This document shows, in pieces, positions 44,109-51,841 of a stretch of DNA of 64,000 bases. Location of the stretch: positions 1,120,662 through 1,184,661 of the forward strand of contig CP009217.2 in the NCBI GenBank assembly GCA_000746585.2, read 5' to 3'. The translations under genes were made by a program, and so were the position numbers. A model generated the notes under the pieces. That model worked only from the letters and a program-made list of their open reading frames with translations, searched no databases and was not told where the DNA came from. This DNA is from Rickettsiales bacterium Ac37b. Lineage in GTDB: Bacteria; Pseudomonadota; Alphaproteobacteria; Rickettsiales; Arcanibacteraceae. The stretch's first letter is position 1; every line of letters starts with the position of its first letter.

Positions 44109-45008
44109 TTAAGTTTCAATATATTCTACATGTTCATCAATACCGGCAGGATCCTGGTGAATGATAATTTCAGCACCTTCAAATTCTTGTAGTAACTTAT
44201 GTTCAATCTCTACGGATATATTATGGGCTTTATTTAAAGTTATATTAGGATCTAATTCCAGATGAAATTGAATAAAAACTTTATTTCCAGCATGTCTAGT
44301 TTTTAAATCATGAAACCCTTTTATCACATCATGTAGCCTAATTATATTGATAATACGTTGTTTTTTTTCTTCAGATAGCTCACGATCCATTAATTTATCA
44401 AATGCGCCACACAATAATTCCCATGAGCCATGTAAAATAAAGATTGCAACAATAATGGCAAATAAAGGATCTATAATATTAATATCCCATATAGTAACGA
44501 TAATAAGCGAAATAATAACGGCTATGTTAGATAATAGATCGATAGAATAATGTAAAGAATCTGCTTTAATTACATCAGAGCCGGTTTTTTTAATGACATA
44601 GCGCTGAAAAGTAATTAAACAAATGGTAACTATAATTGAACCCATCATAATAACGATGCCATGATAACTATAATCTAAGGGTATAGGATAAACGGCTCGT
44701 TTGATTGCAGCTATAATAAGAAAAATACCAGATGCACCAAAAAAAGCTGATTGCACAAATACCGCTAAATCTTCAGCTTTATGATGTCCAAAACGATGTT
44801 CATTATCTGCAGGTTTTAGGGCATAATGTACGGCTAATAAATTTAACATAGAAGTTACTGCATCTAAGAGTGAGTCTGTTAAGGATGCAAAAATTGATAG
44901 TGAATTAGTGAGCACCCATCCTGCTAATTTCATAATTATGATAATAATAGCAGCTATAACTGAGCTATAAGTGGCATATTTTTTTAATTTGTCTAGATCA
45001 GATGTCAT
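44109..45008 (-). CDS. Cation diffusion facilitator family metal efflux protein
   Basis: A six-helix CDF transporter exporting divalent metals (Zn2+, Fe2+ or Mn2+) by proton antiport. Visible are ASLTDSLLDAVTSMLNLLAV (helix 2 with metal-site Asp residues), the DNEHRFGHHKAEDLAVFVQ motif after it, ADSLHYSIDLLSN in helix 5 and a C-terminal cytoplasmic dimerisation domain ending near IIIHQDPAG. The frame is open from 45059, but the ATG at 45008 behind AGGAAAG begins MTSDLDKLKKYAT and is the better start (about 299 residues). FieF-type by similarity; metal not determined. Confidence 0.92.
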   Translation of the reverse strand: MTSDLDKLKKYATYSSVIAAIIIIIMKLAGWVLTNSLSIFASLTDSLLDAVTSMLNLLAVHYALKPADNEHRFGHHKAEDLAVFVQSAFFGASGIFLIIAAIKRAVYPIPLDYSYHGIVIMMGSIIVTICLITFQRYVIKKTGSDVIKADSLHYSIDLLSNIAVIISLIIVTIWDINIIDPLFAIIVAIFILHGSWELLCGAFDKLMDRELSEEKKQRIINIIRLHDVIKGFHDLKTRHAGNKVFIQFHLELDPNITLNKAHNISVEIEHKLLQEFEGAEIIIHQDPAGIDEHVEYIET

Positions 45009-45160
45009 ATTTTTAATCTTTCCTGTTGACCTTATTAACGCACATGGGTATATACACATATGTAGTGTTTTAATTTTATAGTGAATTTATTTTATATTAA
45101 AACAAAATAAGTTATAATTCATTAAGTAAATTTGATATTGTAACTCAAAGGAGTATATCT

Positions 45161-45640
45161 ATGAACTCTAAGAAACTATTTATTAGTCTGGTTGTTAGCT
45201 CAATCGTGTTAACGAGCTGTGCAGAGCAAGGTGGAATGAGTAAACAAAGTGTAGGTACAATAGTTGGTGCTGGTGTTGGCGGGTTATTGGGTTCTACATT
45301 AGGTAAGGGTAGTGGTAAAATTGGTGCTGTAGCTCTAGGAGCTATGGGTGGGGCTTTACTTGGAGGATCGATAGGTAATTCCTTAGATCAAGTAGATAAA
45401 TCGCGTATGCTTAATGCACAGCAACAATCGTTGGAGAGAGCATCTTCTGGTCAGACTACCACTTGGGTGAATCCAGATACAGGCCATTCTGGTAGCTTTA
45501 CTCCGGTGAGAACCTATAGAGCAGGTGGTGGACAATATTGTCGAGAATATAATCAAACTGTTAATATAGGTGGTCAAGTGCATAAGGCTTATGGAACTGC
45601 GTGTAGACAACCAGATGGTTCTTGGCAGATTATCAATTAA
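45161..45640 (+). CDS. 17-kDa surface antigen-type glycine-zipper lipoprotein
   Basis: A 159-residue lipoprotein with a clear lipobox (VLTSC, lipidated Cys20), a glycine-zipper double membrane segment (VGTIVGAGVGGLLGSTLGKG, then GAMGGALLGGSIG) and a C-terminal domain with the family motif YCREYNQTVNIGGQ and YGTACRQPDGSW. This is the architecture of the Rickettsia 17-kDa genus-common antigen, an outer-membrane lipoprotein. An AAAGGAG motif precedes the ATG. A tRNA-His gene follows after 9 bp. Confidence 0.93.
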   Translation: MNSKKLFISLVVSSIVLTSCAEQGGMSKQSVGTIVGAGVGGLLGSTLGKGSGKIGAVALGAMGGALLGGSIGNSLDQVDKSRMLNAQQQSLERASSGQTTTWVNPDTGHSGSFTPVRTYRAGGGQYCREYNQTVNIGGQVHKAYGTACRQPDGSWQIIN

Positions 45641-45649
45641 CTAAATAAT

Positions 45650-45727
45650 GGCGGGTGTAGCTCAGTTGGTTAGAGCACCAGATTGTGGTTCTGGGGGTCG
45701 CCGGTTCGAGACCGGTCACCCGCCCCA
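45650..45727 (+). tRNA. tRNA-His (GTG)
   Basis: Cloverleaf with anticodon loop TTGTGGT, an extra 5' G at position -1 opposite C73 (the tRNA-His hallmark), acceptor GCGGGTG / CACCCGC and encoded CCA. Confidence 0.95.
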
Positions 45728-46111
45728 TTAAATTTAATACTCACAGCTTTCTACAAAAATTTCTAATTTACTTCTAGGTCGCAAATAGGTCGCAATACAA
45801 ATCTAATTTCTTCACAAGACATCATAAAAATTATTTTTAAATATTTGAGCTATAACCGTTTTATAAAACAAAAAGAGAAAATATCACGAGCTTAATCTTT
45901 ACTAGGAGGTGATTAAATAATAAGTAATATCAGGGCAAATTCTAGCTTCAAATTCCTTTCCTTATCATTTCTCTGCAAAAAATACTGGAATCAAAAGCTA
46001 TTTCTTTACTTTTTTATTAAAAATAAAAATTTTTAAAAAATTAAAAAAAGGTACTTCCATGAATCAAAAATTATATATACCATCAGGAGTATCAGTAATC
46101 GTTTAAAAAGT
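45728..46111. other. Non-coding stretch between tRNA-His and the IS element
   Basis: No gene recognised. It contains a direct repeat, TAGGTCGCAA at 45775-45784 and 45786-45795 separated by one base, 48 bp downstream of the tRNA, and a 15-codon open frame at about 46060 that ends just before the IS. The remainder is AT-rich. No remnant of lysA is visible here, although the IS interrupts lysA on its other side. Confidence 0.5.
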
Positions 46112-47071
46112 CTAGGTGTACGGTTTCAGTAGTTGATGGTTAGGATTAATTCTAAAATTATTAGCATTTTGTGTGTAACAAGTCAAGATCATTTCAAAAG
46201 GCGTTTTTCTAGCAATAGAAGAAAGCCTTTTAGCATAATTATAAGCCATAACAAAAGCTTGTAGATGACTATCTAACTCTTCTCTACTAGTATAATGATA
46301 CTTCTTAGTAGTAGCTTCTTTTATAGTCCTATTCATTCTTTCTACTTGACCATTGGTACTTGGACTATAAGGCCTTGTTGTGCGATGCCTGATACCGTAA
46401 TCTTTACATTTTAGATCAAATCTATGTCTTGCTTTAGGAGCTCTGTACCTGGCTAAACCATTGTAAGCAAATTGAACACCATTATCAGTTAATATGGTAT
46501 GTATCTTAAAGGGACAGCTACTTACCAAGTTATCAAGAAAATTAACTGTAGTATCGCCATTGCTATTATTATGCAGCTCAACATAAGCAAATTTACTCAC
46601 TCTACATATTGCCACAAATATGTAAAATTTTCCCTCACCAATTCTTACTTCTGTGATATCAAGATGCATAAATCCTATTTCATAAGCCTTAAATTTCTTC
46701 TTCTCTTTGATATTATCTTCTTTGGGTAAACAAGATAAACCGTACCGTTTAAGGCATCGGTAAAGATTTGAACGAGTTAAATAAGGTATTTCTTTAATAA
46801 GTGCATCAAAGCAATCATCCAAAGGTAATTGCGTAGACTTACGAAAAGCAATAATCAAAGCTTCATCTTCGGGCTTCAAAATAGTAGTTGCTTTTTTAGG
46901 AGCATTAGAGCGATCTTCTACTCCTTCTTCTTTTCTTTGACGCCATTTTATCACAGTTTTAGGGTTAATATTATATTGTTCACTTAATTCTTTGATCGTA
47001 GCTTGCGATCGCTGTAATTCTTTTCTAATTGCGTGCGTAGTCGTGGCGCAGCCATGTAATATTTGTCCCAC
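46112..47071 (-). CDS. IS481-family transposase
   Basis: A 319-residue DDE transposase. The N-terminus has helix-turn-helix units (TIKELSEQYNINPKTVIKWR), followed by the integrase core with the acidic triad visible as LDITEVR, ILTDNGVQF and NGQVERMNRTIKE. The C-terminal AYNYAKRLSSIARKTPFEM resembles the LNxxRPHxALxxxTP motif of the family. The frame is uninterrupted, so it may be active. It occupies nearly the whole IS and its stop codon lies in the left terminal repeat. Confidence 0.93.
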   Translation of the reverse strand: MGQILHGCATTTHAIRKELQRSQATIKELSEQYNINPKTVIKWRQRKEEGVEDRSNAPKKATTILKPEDEALIIAFRKSTQLPLDDCFDALIKEIPYLTRSNLYRCLKRYGLSCLPKEDNIKEKKKFKAYEIGFMHLDITEVRIGEGKFYIFVAICRVSKFAYVELHNNSNGDTTVNFLDNLVSSCPFKIHTILTDNGVQFAYNGLARYRAPKARHRFDLKCKDYGIRHRTTRPYSPSTNGQVERMNRTIKEATTKKYHYTSREELDSHLQAFVMAYNYAKRLSSIARKTPFEMILTCYTQNANNFRINPNHQLLKPYT

Positions 47072-47154
47072 AATTCCTCCAAATTAATTATATCCCTAGC
47101 TCTTACTTATATACTCTTTTTTTCTTCCATCAACCCTTGAAATTGTACACCTAG
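46112..47154 (-). mobile_element. IS481-family insertion sequence with CTAG target duplication
   Basis: About 1.04 kb. The two ends are inverted copies: CTAGGTGTACGGTTTCAGTA on the left and, read from the other side, CTAGGTGTACAATTTCAAGG on the right, with GTTGATGG continuing in both. CTAG at 46112-46115 and 47151-47154 looks like the 4-bp target duplication; CTAG targets are known for IS481. The element carries one transposase gene, which ends in the left terminal repeat, and it truncates lysA. Confidence 0.85.
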
Positions 47155-48094
47155 GTCGCATTAAATCATTCATACCAGCATCTACTACCAGAAAATTACG
47201 CCACTTAGTTTCTTTAACATAAGTTACTCTAGTAACAACTATACCACTATTACCCACAATGAATCTACCAGGCTCTAAAACTAATTCACAGCCTGTCTCT
47301 AATGCACATTTTTCTGCTAAAATAGCATATTCTTTTAATGGAAATAGTATATCAGCTTGCAAATATGGTATTCCTATACCCCCTCCTAGATCTATCCTTT
47401 TTATATTATGTCCTTGCTTATTAAGAGTATGCACTAATTGTGTCATTAATATAAAAGTACGCTGAAACGGTTCTATTTCTGCAATCTGGGAACCTATATG
47501 GGTAGAAATACCCACTAATTTTATATAGTGAAGACTTTGAATTTCCTTAGCTATTTTTTCTATTTCAGTCCAATAAATACCAAATTTATTATCTTTTTTA
47601 CCTGTAGAAATTTTGTGATGAGTCATCCCATCAACATCAGGATTTACTCTTAAAGCTACATTAGCCTGTTTTCCTAATTCTCCAGCTATCTGATTTAATA
47701 ATAATAGTTCTGCTTTAGATTCTATATTAAACTGCAATATATTTTTTTCTAGAGCAAATTTAAGCTCCTCATATGTTTTGCCTACACCAGAAAATACTAT
47801 TTTATTTGGGGCAATACCACTTTTAAGGGCTCTAATAATTTCTCCCTTTGAGACAGCATCAGCTCCACCTCCAAGCGAAGCTATAATTGATAATACTGCC
47901 AAATTAGAATTTGCTTTAACGGCAAAACAAATTAATGGCTTAATAGCGGTAAAACAATTTTCAAGTAATAAATAATTATTTAATATACTATTATATGAAT
48001 AGCAATAAAAAGGGGGTTCTAAAGTTTTGATAATATTTTCAAGAGCTATAGATTCAACATGCAAACTATTATTTAAATAATAAAAACTTTCCAT
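47096..48094 (-). pseudogene. lysA: Diaminopimelate decarboxylase, 3'-truncated by the IS
   Basis: About 313 codons of lysA remain: the PLP lysine in CFAVKANSNLAVL, THIGSQI, the Gly-rich DLGGGIGIPY and LEPGRFIVGNSG, then VDAGMNDLMRP, after which the frame runs into the IS terminal repeat and stops 17 codons later. A complete LysA has about 80-100 more residues, including the CESxD and ALYDAYH regions that supply catalytic and dimer contacts. No continuation appears beyond the other IS end, so this is not a simple insertion but a loss or rearrangement of the 3' part. The truncated enzyme is unlikely to work. Confidence 0.88.
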
Positions 48095-48127
48095 AACCCC
48101 TGATTCCTATGTAATACAAACTCGGTA

Positions 48128-48850
48128 TTACATATAATGACCTCCATTAACTGAAATAGTTTCCCCTGTAATAAACCCTGCATCATCGCTAACTAAAAAT
48201 AAAACAGCTCTGGCTATTTCATGGGGCTCTCCCATGCGACCTACTGGTATTTGCTGAACAATTTGATCTAATACATTAGATTTAATATTTTCTACCATAT
48301 CAGTTTTTACATACCCAGGTGCTATAGCATTAACAGTAACGTTTTTAGGGGCATTTTCTCTTGCTAGCGCCTTGGTAAAACCTAGCACCCCAGCCTTTGC
48401 AGCAGAATAATTAGTTTGCCCTATTTGCCCAGTTAATCCATTAATCGAGCTTAAGTTCACTATTCTACCAAAAAGTTTCTCTCTCATCTGAGTTAATACA
48501 GCATGTGACATATTAAAGCAAGACACAAGATTAGTTTGTATAACTTCAGACCAATCTAAATAATTATGCTTATGCATAAATCCATCTCTTGTAATACCTG
48601 CATTATTAATTAATACATCTACAGAGGCTCCATATTCATCTTCAATTTTCTTGATATTGTTCTTACATTCATCAAAATTCGCTACATTCCATTTATAAGT
48701 TTTTATCCCAGTTTCAGCTTCAAAATTTTTTGCTGTTTCCTCATTTTGGGCATAGTTAACCACAACTTTATAACCTGTATTTTGTAAGGAAATAGCTGTT
48801 GACTTACCTATACCTCTTGTACCACCAGTAACGATTGCTAAACGTGTCAT
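48128..48850 (-). CDS. phaB: Acetoacetyl-CoA reductase
   Basis: NADPH-dependent reduction of acetoacetyl-CoA to (R)-3-hydroxybutyryl-CoA, the PhaC substrate. Classical SDR: VTGGTRGIGKSTAISL (cofactor), NNAGITRDG, catalytic Ser in NLSSINGLTGQIGQTNYSAAK with the YxxxK pair, and the end MVENIKSN...GGHYM. The GQxGQTNYSAAK version is typical of PhaB rather than FabG. The frame is open from 48925, but the ATG at 48850 behind GAGGAAAAATT starts MTRLAIVTGG and is right (240 residues). It follows phaA by 26 bp. Confidence 0.93.
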   Translation of the reverse strand: MTRLAIVTGGTRGIGKSTAISLQNTGYKVVVNYAQNEETAKNFEAETGIKTYKWNVANFDECKNNIKKIEDEYGASVDVLINNAGITRDGFMHKHNYLDWSEVIQTNLVSCFNMSHAVLTQMREKLFGRIVNLSSINGLTGQIGQTNYSAAKAGVLGFTKALARENAPKNVTVNAIAPGYVKTDMVENIKSNVLDQIVQQIPVGRMGEPHEIARAVLFLVSDDAGFITGETISVNGGHYM

Positions 48851-48876
48851 AATTTTTCCTCTTAAATAAAATATAA

Positions 48877-50058
48877 TTATTTTGCCTCTACGCACATTGC
48901 AACACCCATCCCCCCACCTATACATAGTGTTGCAATACCTTTACGCACAGATCTTCTTTTCATCTCATGTAATAACGTAACCAATATTCGTGCACCCGAT
49001 GCACCAATTGGATGCCCTAAAGCAATAGCTCCTCCATTAACATTCACTTTAGTTATATCCCACCCTATTTCCTGATCAATTGCAATTGATTGAGAAGCAA
49101 AAGCCTCATTTGCCTCTATTAAATCTAACTGAGTATGCTGCCAACTAGCATTCTTAAGAGCTTTCTCCACAGCATAAATAGGCGCAATACCCATAATGGC
49201 CGGATCTACTCCTGATTTTCCCCAAGATTTTATAGATACAAGTGGTTTTTTACCTAATTTTTTTGCCAACTCTGCAGACATTAAAAGTAAGGCTGCAGCA
49301 CCATCATTAATGCCAGAAGCATTCCCTGCAGTAACTGTACCATTTTTATCAAAAGCCGGACGTAATTTACTTAAAATTTCTACTGTAGTACCATGCTTTA
49401 TAAATTCGTCCTGCTCTACAATAACTTCACCTTTTTTACTTTGAATCTTTACAGGAATAATTTCATCTACAAACTTTCCTGATTTTTGTGCAGATTCAGC
49501 TTTATTTTGAGAATTACAAGAGAATTCATCTTGCTTGCTACGCGAAATATCATATTTTTTTGCTACATTTTCTGCTGTAATACCCATATGATAATTATTA
49601 AACGCATCTATTAATCCATCTTTAATCATCATATCAACTAGGTTAGTATCTCCCATTCTTACACCAGTACGCACATATGCAGCATGAGAGGTCATAGTCA
49701 TACTTTCTTGACCACCCGCTATTACTATGTCATTTTCTCCTAACATAATAGACTGAGCAGCAAGCATCACTGCTTTCAGCCCAGAACCACATACTTTATT
49801 AATTGTAAAAGCTGGAATATTATTGGGTATACCACTATTCATTGAAGCCTGACGGGCTGGATTTTGCCCACATGCCCCTGTTAATACTTGTCCCATCATT
49901 ACTTCTGAAATCATATTTGCATCTACATTATTCCGATCTAGTAATGCTCTTATCACTATTTCTCCTAGCTTATGAGCCGCTATACTAATAAAAGCTCCAT
50001 TTAAATTACCAATAGGAGTACGTACTGCGTCTACTATCACTACTTCTCTTGTTTGCAT
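48877..50058 (-). CDS. phaA: Acetyl-CoA acetyltransferase (thiolase)
   Basis: Condenses two acetyl-CoA to acetoacetyl-CoA for PHB, or runs in reverse. Biosynthetic thiolase signature: active Cys in INKVCGSGLKAVMLAAQ, NEAFASQSIAI, the His in NVNGGAIALGHPIGASG and the second Cys in CIGGGMGVAM. The first frame Met is at 50073, but the ATG at 50058 with GGAG eight bases before begins MQTREVVIVDAVRTP, the normal thiolase start (393 residues). First gene of phaA-phaB. Confidence 0.94.
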   Translation of the reverse strand: MQTREVVIVDAVRTPIGNLNGAFISIAAHKLGEIVIRALLDRNNVDANMISEVMMGQVLTGACGQNPARQASMNSGIPNNIPAFTINKVCGSGLKAVMLAAQSIMLGENDIVIAGGQESMTMTSHAAYVRTGVRMGDTNLVDMMIKDGLIDAFNNYHMGITAENVAKKYDISRSKQDEFSCNSQNKAESAQKSGKFVDEIIPVKIQSKKGEVIVEQDEFIKHGTTVEILSKLRPAFDKNGTVTAGNASGINDGAAALLLMSAELAKKLGKKPLVSIKSWGKSGVDPAIMGIAPIYAVEKALKNASWQHTQLDLIEANEAFASQSIAIDQEIGWDITKVNVNGGAIALGHPIGASGARILVTLLHEMKRRSVRKGIATLCIGGGMGVAMCVEAK

Positions 50059-50477
50059 GACATTGCTCCGCATATATTATTACACTTCAAATATTATAAA
50101 ATAGCATAAGAATTAATTTAGCGTTAACGTTATAAAATAAGTTTTAATTAGTGATTCATTAATATTATTATAAGGTATATATGTTAAATATTTTGTTACT
50201 TATGAAGAAAAACATCAATACTTTATTATAATAATTTATTTTATTATATATTTAATGTTTGTTAACAACCTCCTATATATTGCTTATTTTGACGACTAAC
50301 ATAATGTAAAATAGCTATTAAACAGCTATTTTAGTTATTTACATAATAAATGAGATTATTTTCTTGCAAAATAAAATAAACTTCGTTATATATATCCCGA
50401 TCTTATGAATGTAATAGATATTTTAAAAATTAGAACGTTGATTTGTTTATATCAGTCTTCGTTATTCAGTATAAAAA
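50059..50477. other. AT-rich intergenic DNA upstream of phaA
   Basis: About 420 bp between phaA (minus) and tRNA-Val (plus). No open frame or repeat-family copy. It should contain the divergent promoters of the phaAB operon and the tRNA. Confidence 0.5.
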
Positions 50478-50552
50478 GGGCGATTAGCTCAGTGGTAGAG
50501 CGTCTCGTTTACACCGAGAGGGTCGGCAGTTCAACCCTGTCATCGCCCACCA
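50478..50552 (+). tRNA. tRNA-Val (TAC)
   Basis: Acceptor GGGCGAT / ATCGCCC, anticodon loop TTTACAC (TAC), D arm AGCTCAGTGGTAGAGC, encoded CCA. The T loop reads GTTCAACCC, with the usual GTTC. Confidence 0.94.
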
Positions 50553-50705
50553 AATCCATAAAGTAAGGATATCATTATCAGAATAGTTACTTAATACTTA
50601 CAGTTTAAAAAAGTTATCGTTTATTAATAATAAATATATATCGGAGAACTTGTTTTAGTTTTTAAATCTATCAATAATAGTTTTAACCTTAAAGGATTAT
50701 ATTCT

Positions 50706-51548
50706 ATGAAAAATAAAATATTATCTTCTATAATTTTCATTACATTGTCTGGGTGTATCCCCAATGTACATGCAAAGAAATCTGATGCACAGCAAACTGT
50801 TAATAATACCCACTATAAAGTTGGTAAACCTTACAAAGTAAATAATAGACAATATAGCCCTAAAAAACATACCAACTATACAGAAGTTGGCATTGCATCA
50901 TGGTATGGTAGTAAAGCTGATAAATTTCATAATAAAACTACTGCTAATGGTGATATATACAACAAACGCTCTCTCACTGCAGCACATAAAACTCTACCAA
51001 TGCCTTGCATGGTGCGCGTTACAAATTTATCAAATAATCGTTCTGTAATGGTAATGATCAACGATCGTGGTCCTTTTGTACCTGGCAGAATAATTGATTT
51101 ATCTGAAAGAGCTGCTGAAATATTGGGTATGAAGAGTCGTGGAATTGCCAAAGTAAAAGTAGAATATTTATCTAATGAATCTAAGGAGCTATTATCTGCC
51201 ATGCAATTACCAGAAGTTGAGGGTATGAAACCGCGTACTTTAGATAAAGGATATGAATATGTAGAAGCAAAAAATAGTAATTCCAAAGAAAGTAATGGTT
51301 ATGATATTACGCCTTTGTTTGTACAACTAGGTGCCTATAAAAACAAAAATAATGCTGAACACATTGTACAAAAGGCGGCTAATTTAGGGCAAAATGCTCA
51401 TATTACAGAAGTAAATAATGTAGATTCAGTTCTATATAAAGTACGTATAGGACCATTTTTTAAACCAGAGATTGTCCAAAATTTACTATCTAATCTAATT
51501 GCAAGTGGACATAATAAAGCCACTATAGTAGCAGACAGTAATATATAA
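50706..51548 (+). CDS. rlpA: RlpA-like septal ring lytic transglycosylase with SPOR domain
   Basis: A lipoprotein (lipobox TLSGC, Cys17) of 280 residues. The double-psi beta-barrel lies at about 62-160 with the RlpA motif VGIASWYGSKADKFHNKTTA and the conserved VMINDRGPFVPGRIIDLSERA. A SPOR domain is at about 203-278 (LFVQLGAYKNKNNAEHIVQ), which binds denuded septal peptidoglycan. Together they cut naked glycan strands at division sites, which implies that the organism has peptidoglycan. Single gene, AAAGGATT motif upstream. Confidence 0.93.
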   Translation: MKNKILSSIIFITLSGCIPNVHAKKSDAQQTVNNTHYKVGKPYKVNNRQYSPKKHTNYTEVGIASWYGSKADKFHNKTTANGDIYNKRSLTAAHKTLPMPCMVRVTNLSNNRSVMVMINDRGPFVPGRIIDLSERAAEILGMKSRGIAKVKVEYLSNESKELLSAMQLPEVEGMKPRTLDKGYEYVEAKNSNSKESNGYDITPLFVQLGAYKNKNNAEHIVQKAANLGQNAHITEVNNVDSVLYKVRIGPFFKPEIVQNLLSNLIASGHNKATIVADSNI

Positions 51549-51589
51549 ATTATTATAAAAAATAGTATAAATCCCTGTAAAAAATGTTA

Positions 51590-51801
51590 TATAGTAAATT
51601 GATTTGAATTTGGGACGCAATTAGCTCAAAGCTCTCCTACTATAGCTTTTTCAGCTTCCTTAGTAGATAGGGCAGATAGAGCGAAACCTACTTTTTGTTA
51701 GGTTAGTGAAGAGTGACACATATGCTAATTTCAAATCAAGAAACTATATTTGTAGGCTTCTCTTATCACTCTTAGTCCCAAATATAACTTAATTTACTAT
51801 A
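51590..51801 (+). repeat. ~105-bp palindromic repeat containing an inverted second copy
   Basis: The outer copy starts TATAGTAAATTGATTTGAAT and ends ACTTAATTTACTATA; its internal hairpin CCTAC-TA-TTTGTAGG is split at the TA by a 108-bp insert (51641-51748). Removing the insert and one TA restores the consensus exactly. Confidence 0.88.
51641..51748 (-). mobile_element. ~105-bp palindromic element inserted at TA inside another copy
   Basis: Read on the minus strand it begins TATAGTTTCTTGATTTGAAA and includes AAAAGTAGGTTTCGCTCTAT, that is, a full-length member of the same family in opposite orientation, bounded by TATA at both ends. The host sequence shows a duplicated TA. This documents transposition by a TA-targeting mechanism. 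Confidence 0.85.
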
Positions 51802-51841
51802 GTGAATGCCATTTTAACCATTTAATACATGTTTTATTTTC

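Noticed and set aside
45775-45795. Direct repeat TAGGTCGCAA downstream of tRNA-His as a possible attachment site
   Set aside because: No integrase gene or tRNA 3'-end duplication is present; the repeat alone is not enough to call an att site.
46060-46107. 15-codon frame MNQKLYIPSGVSVIV before the IS
   Set aside because: Too short to support as a gene; might be the scrap of something lost in the IS-linked rearrangement, but no identity can be given.
50270-50320. dif-like words (ACATAATGTAAAATA) near the skew change
   Set aside because: Only part of the XerCD site pattern fits; AT-rich DNA gives such matches by chance.
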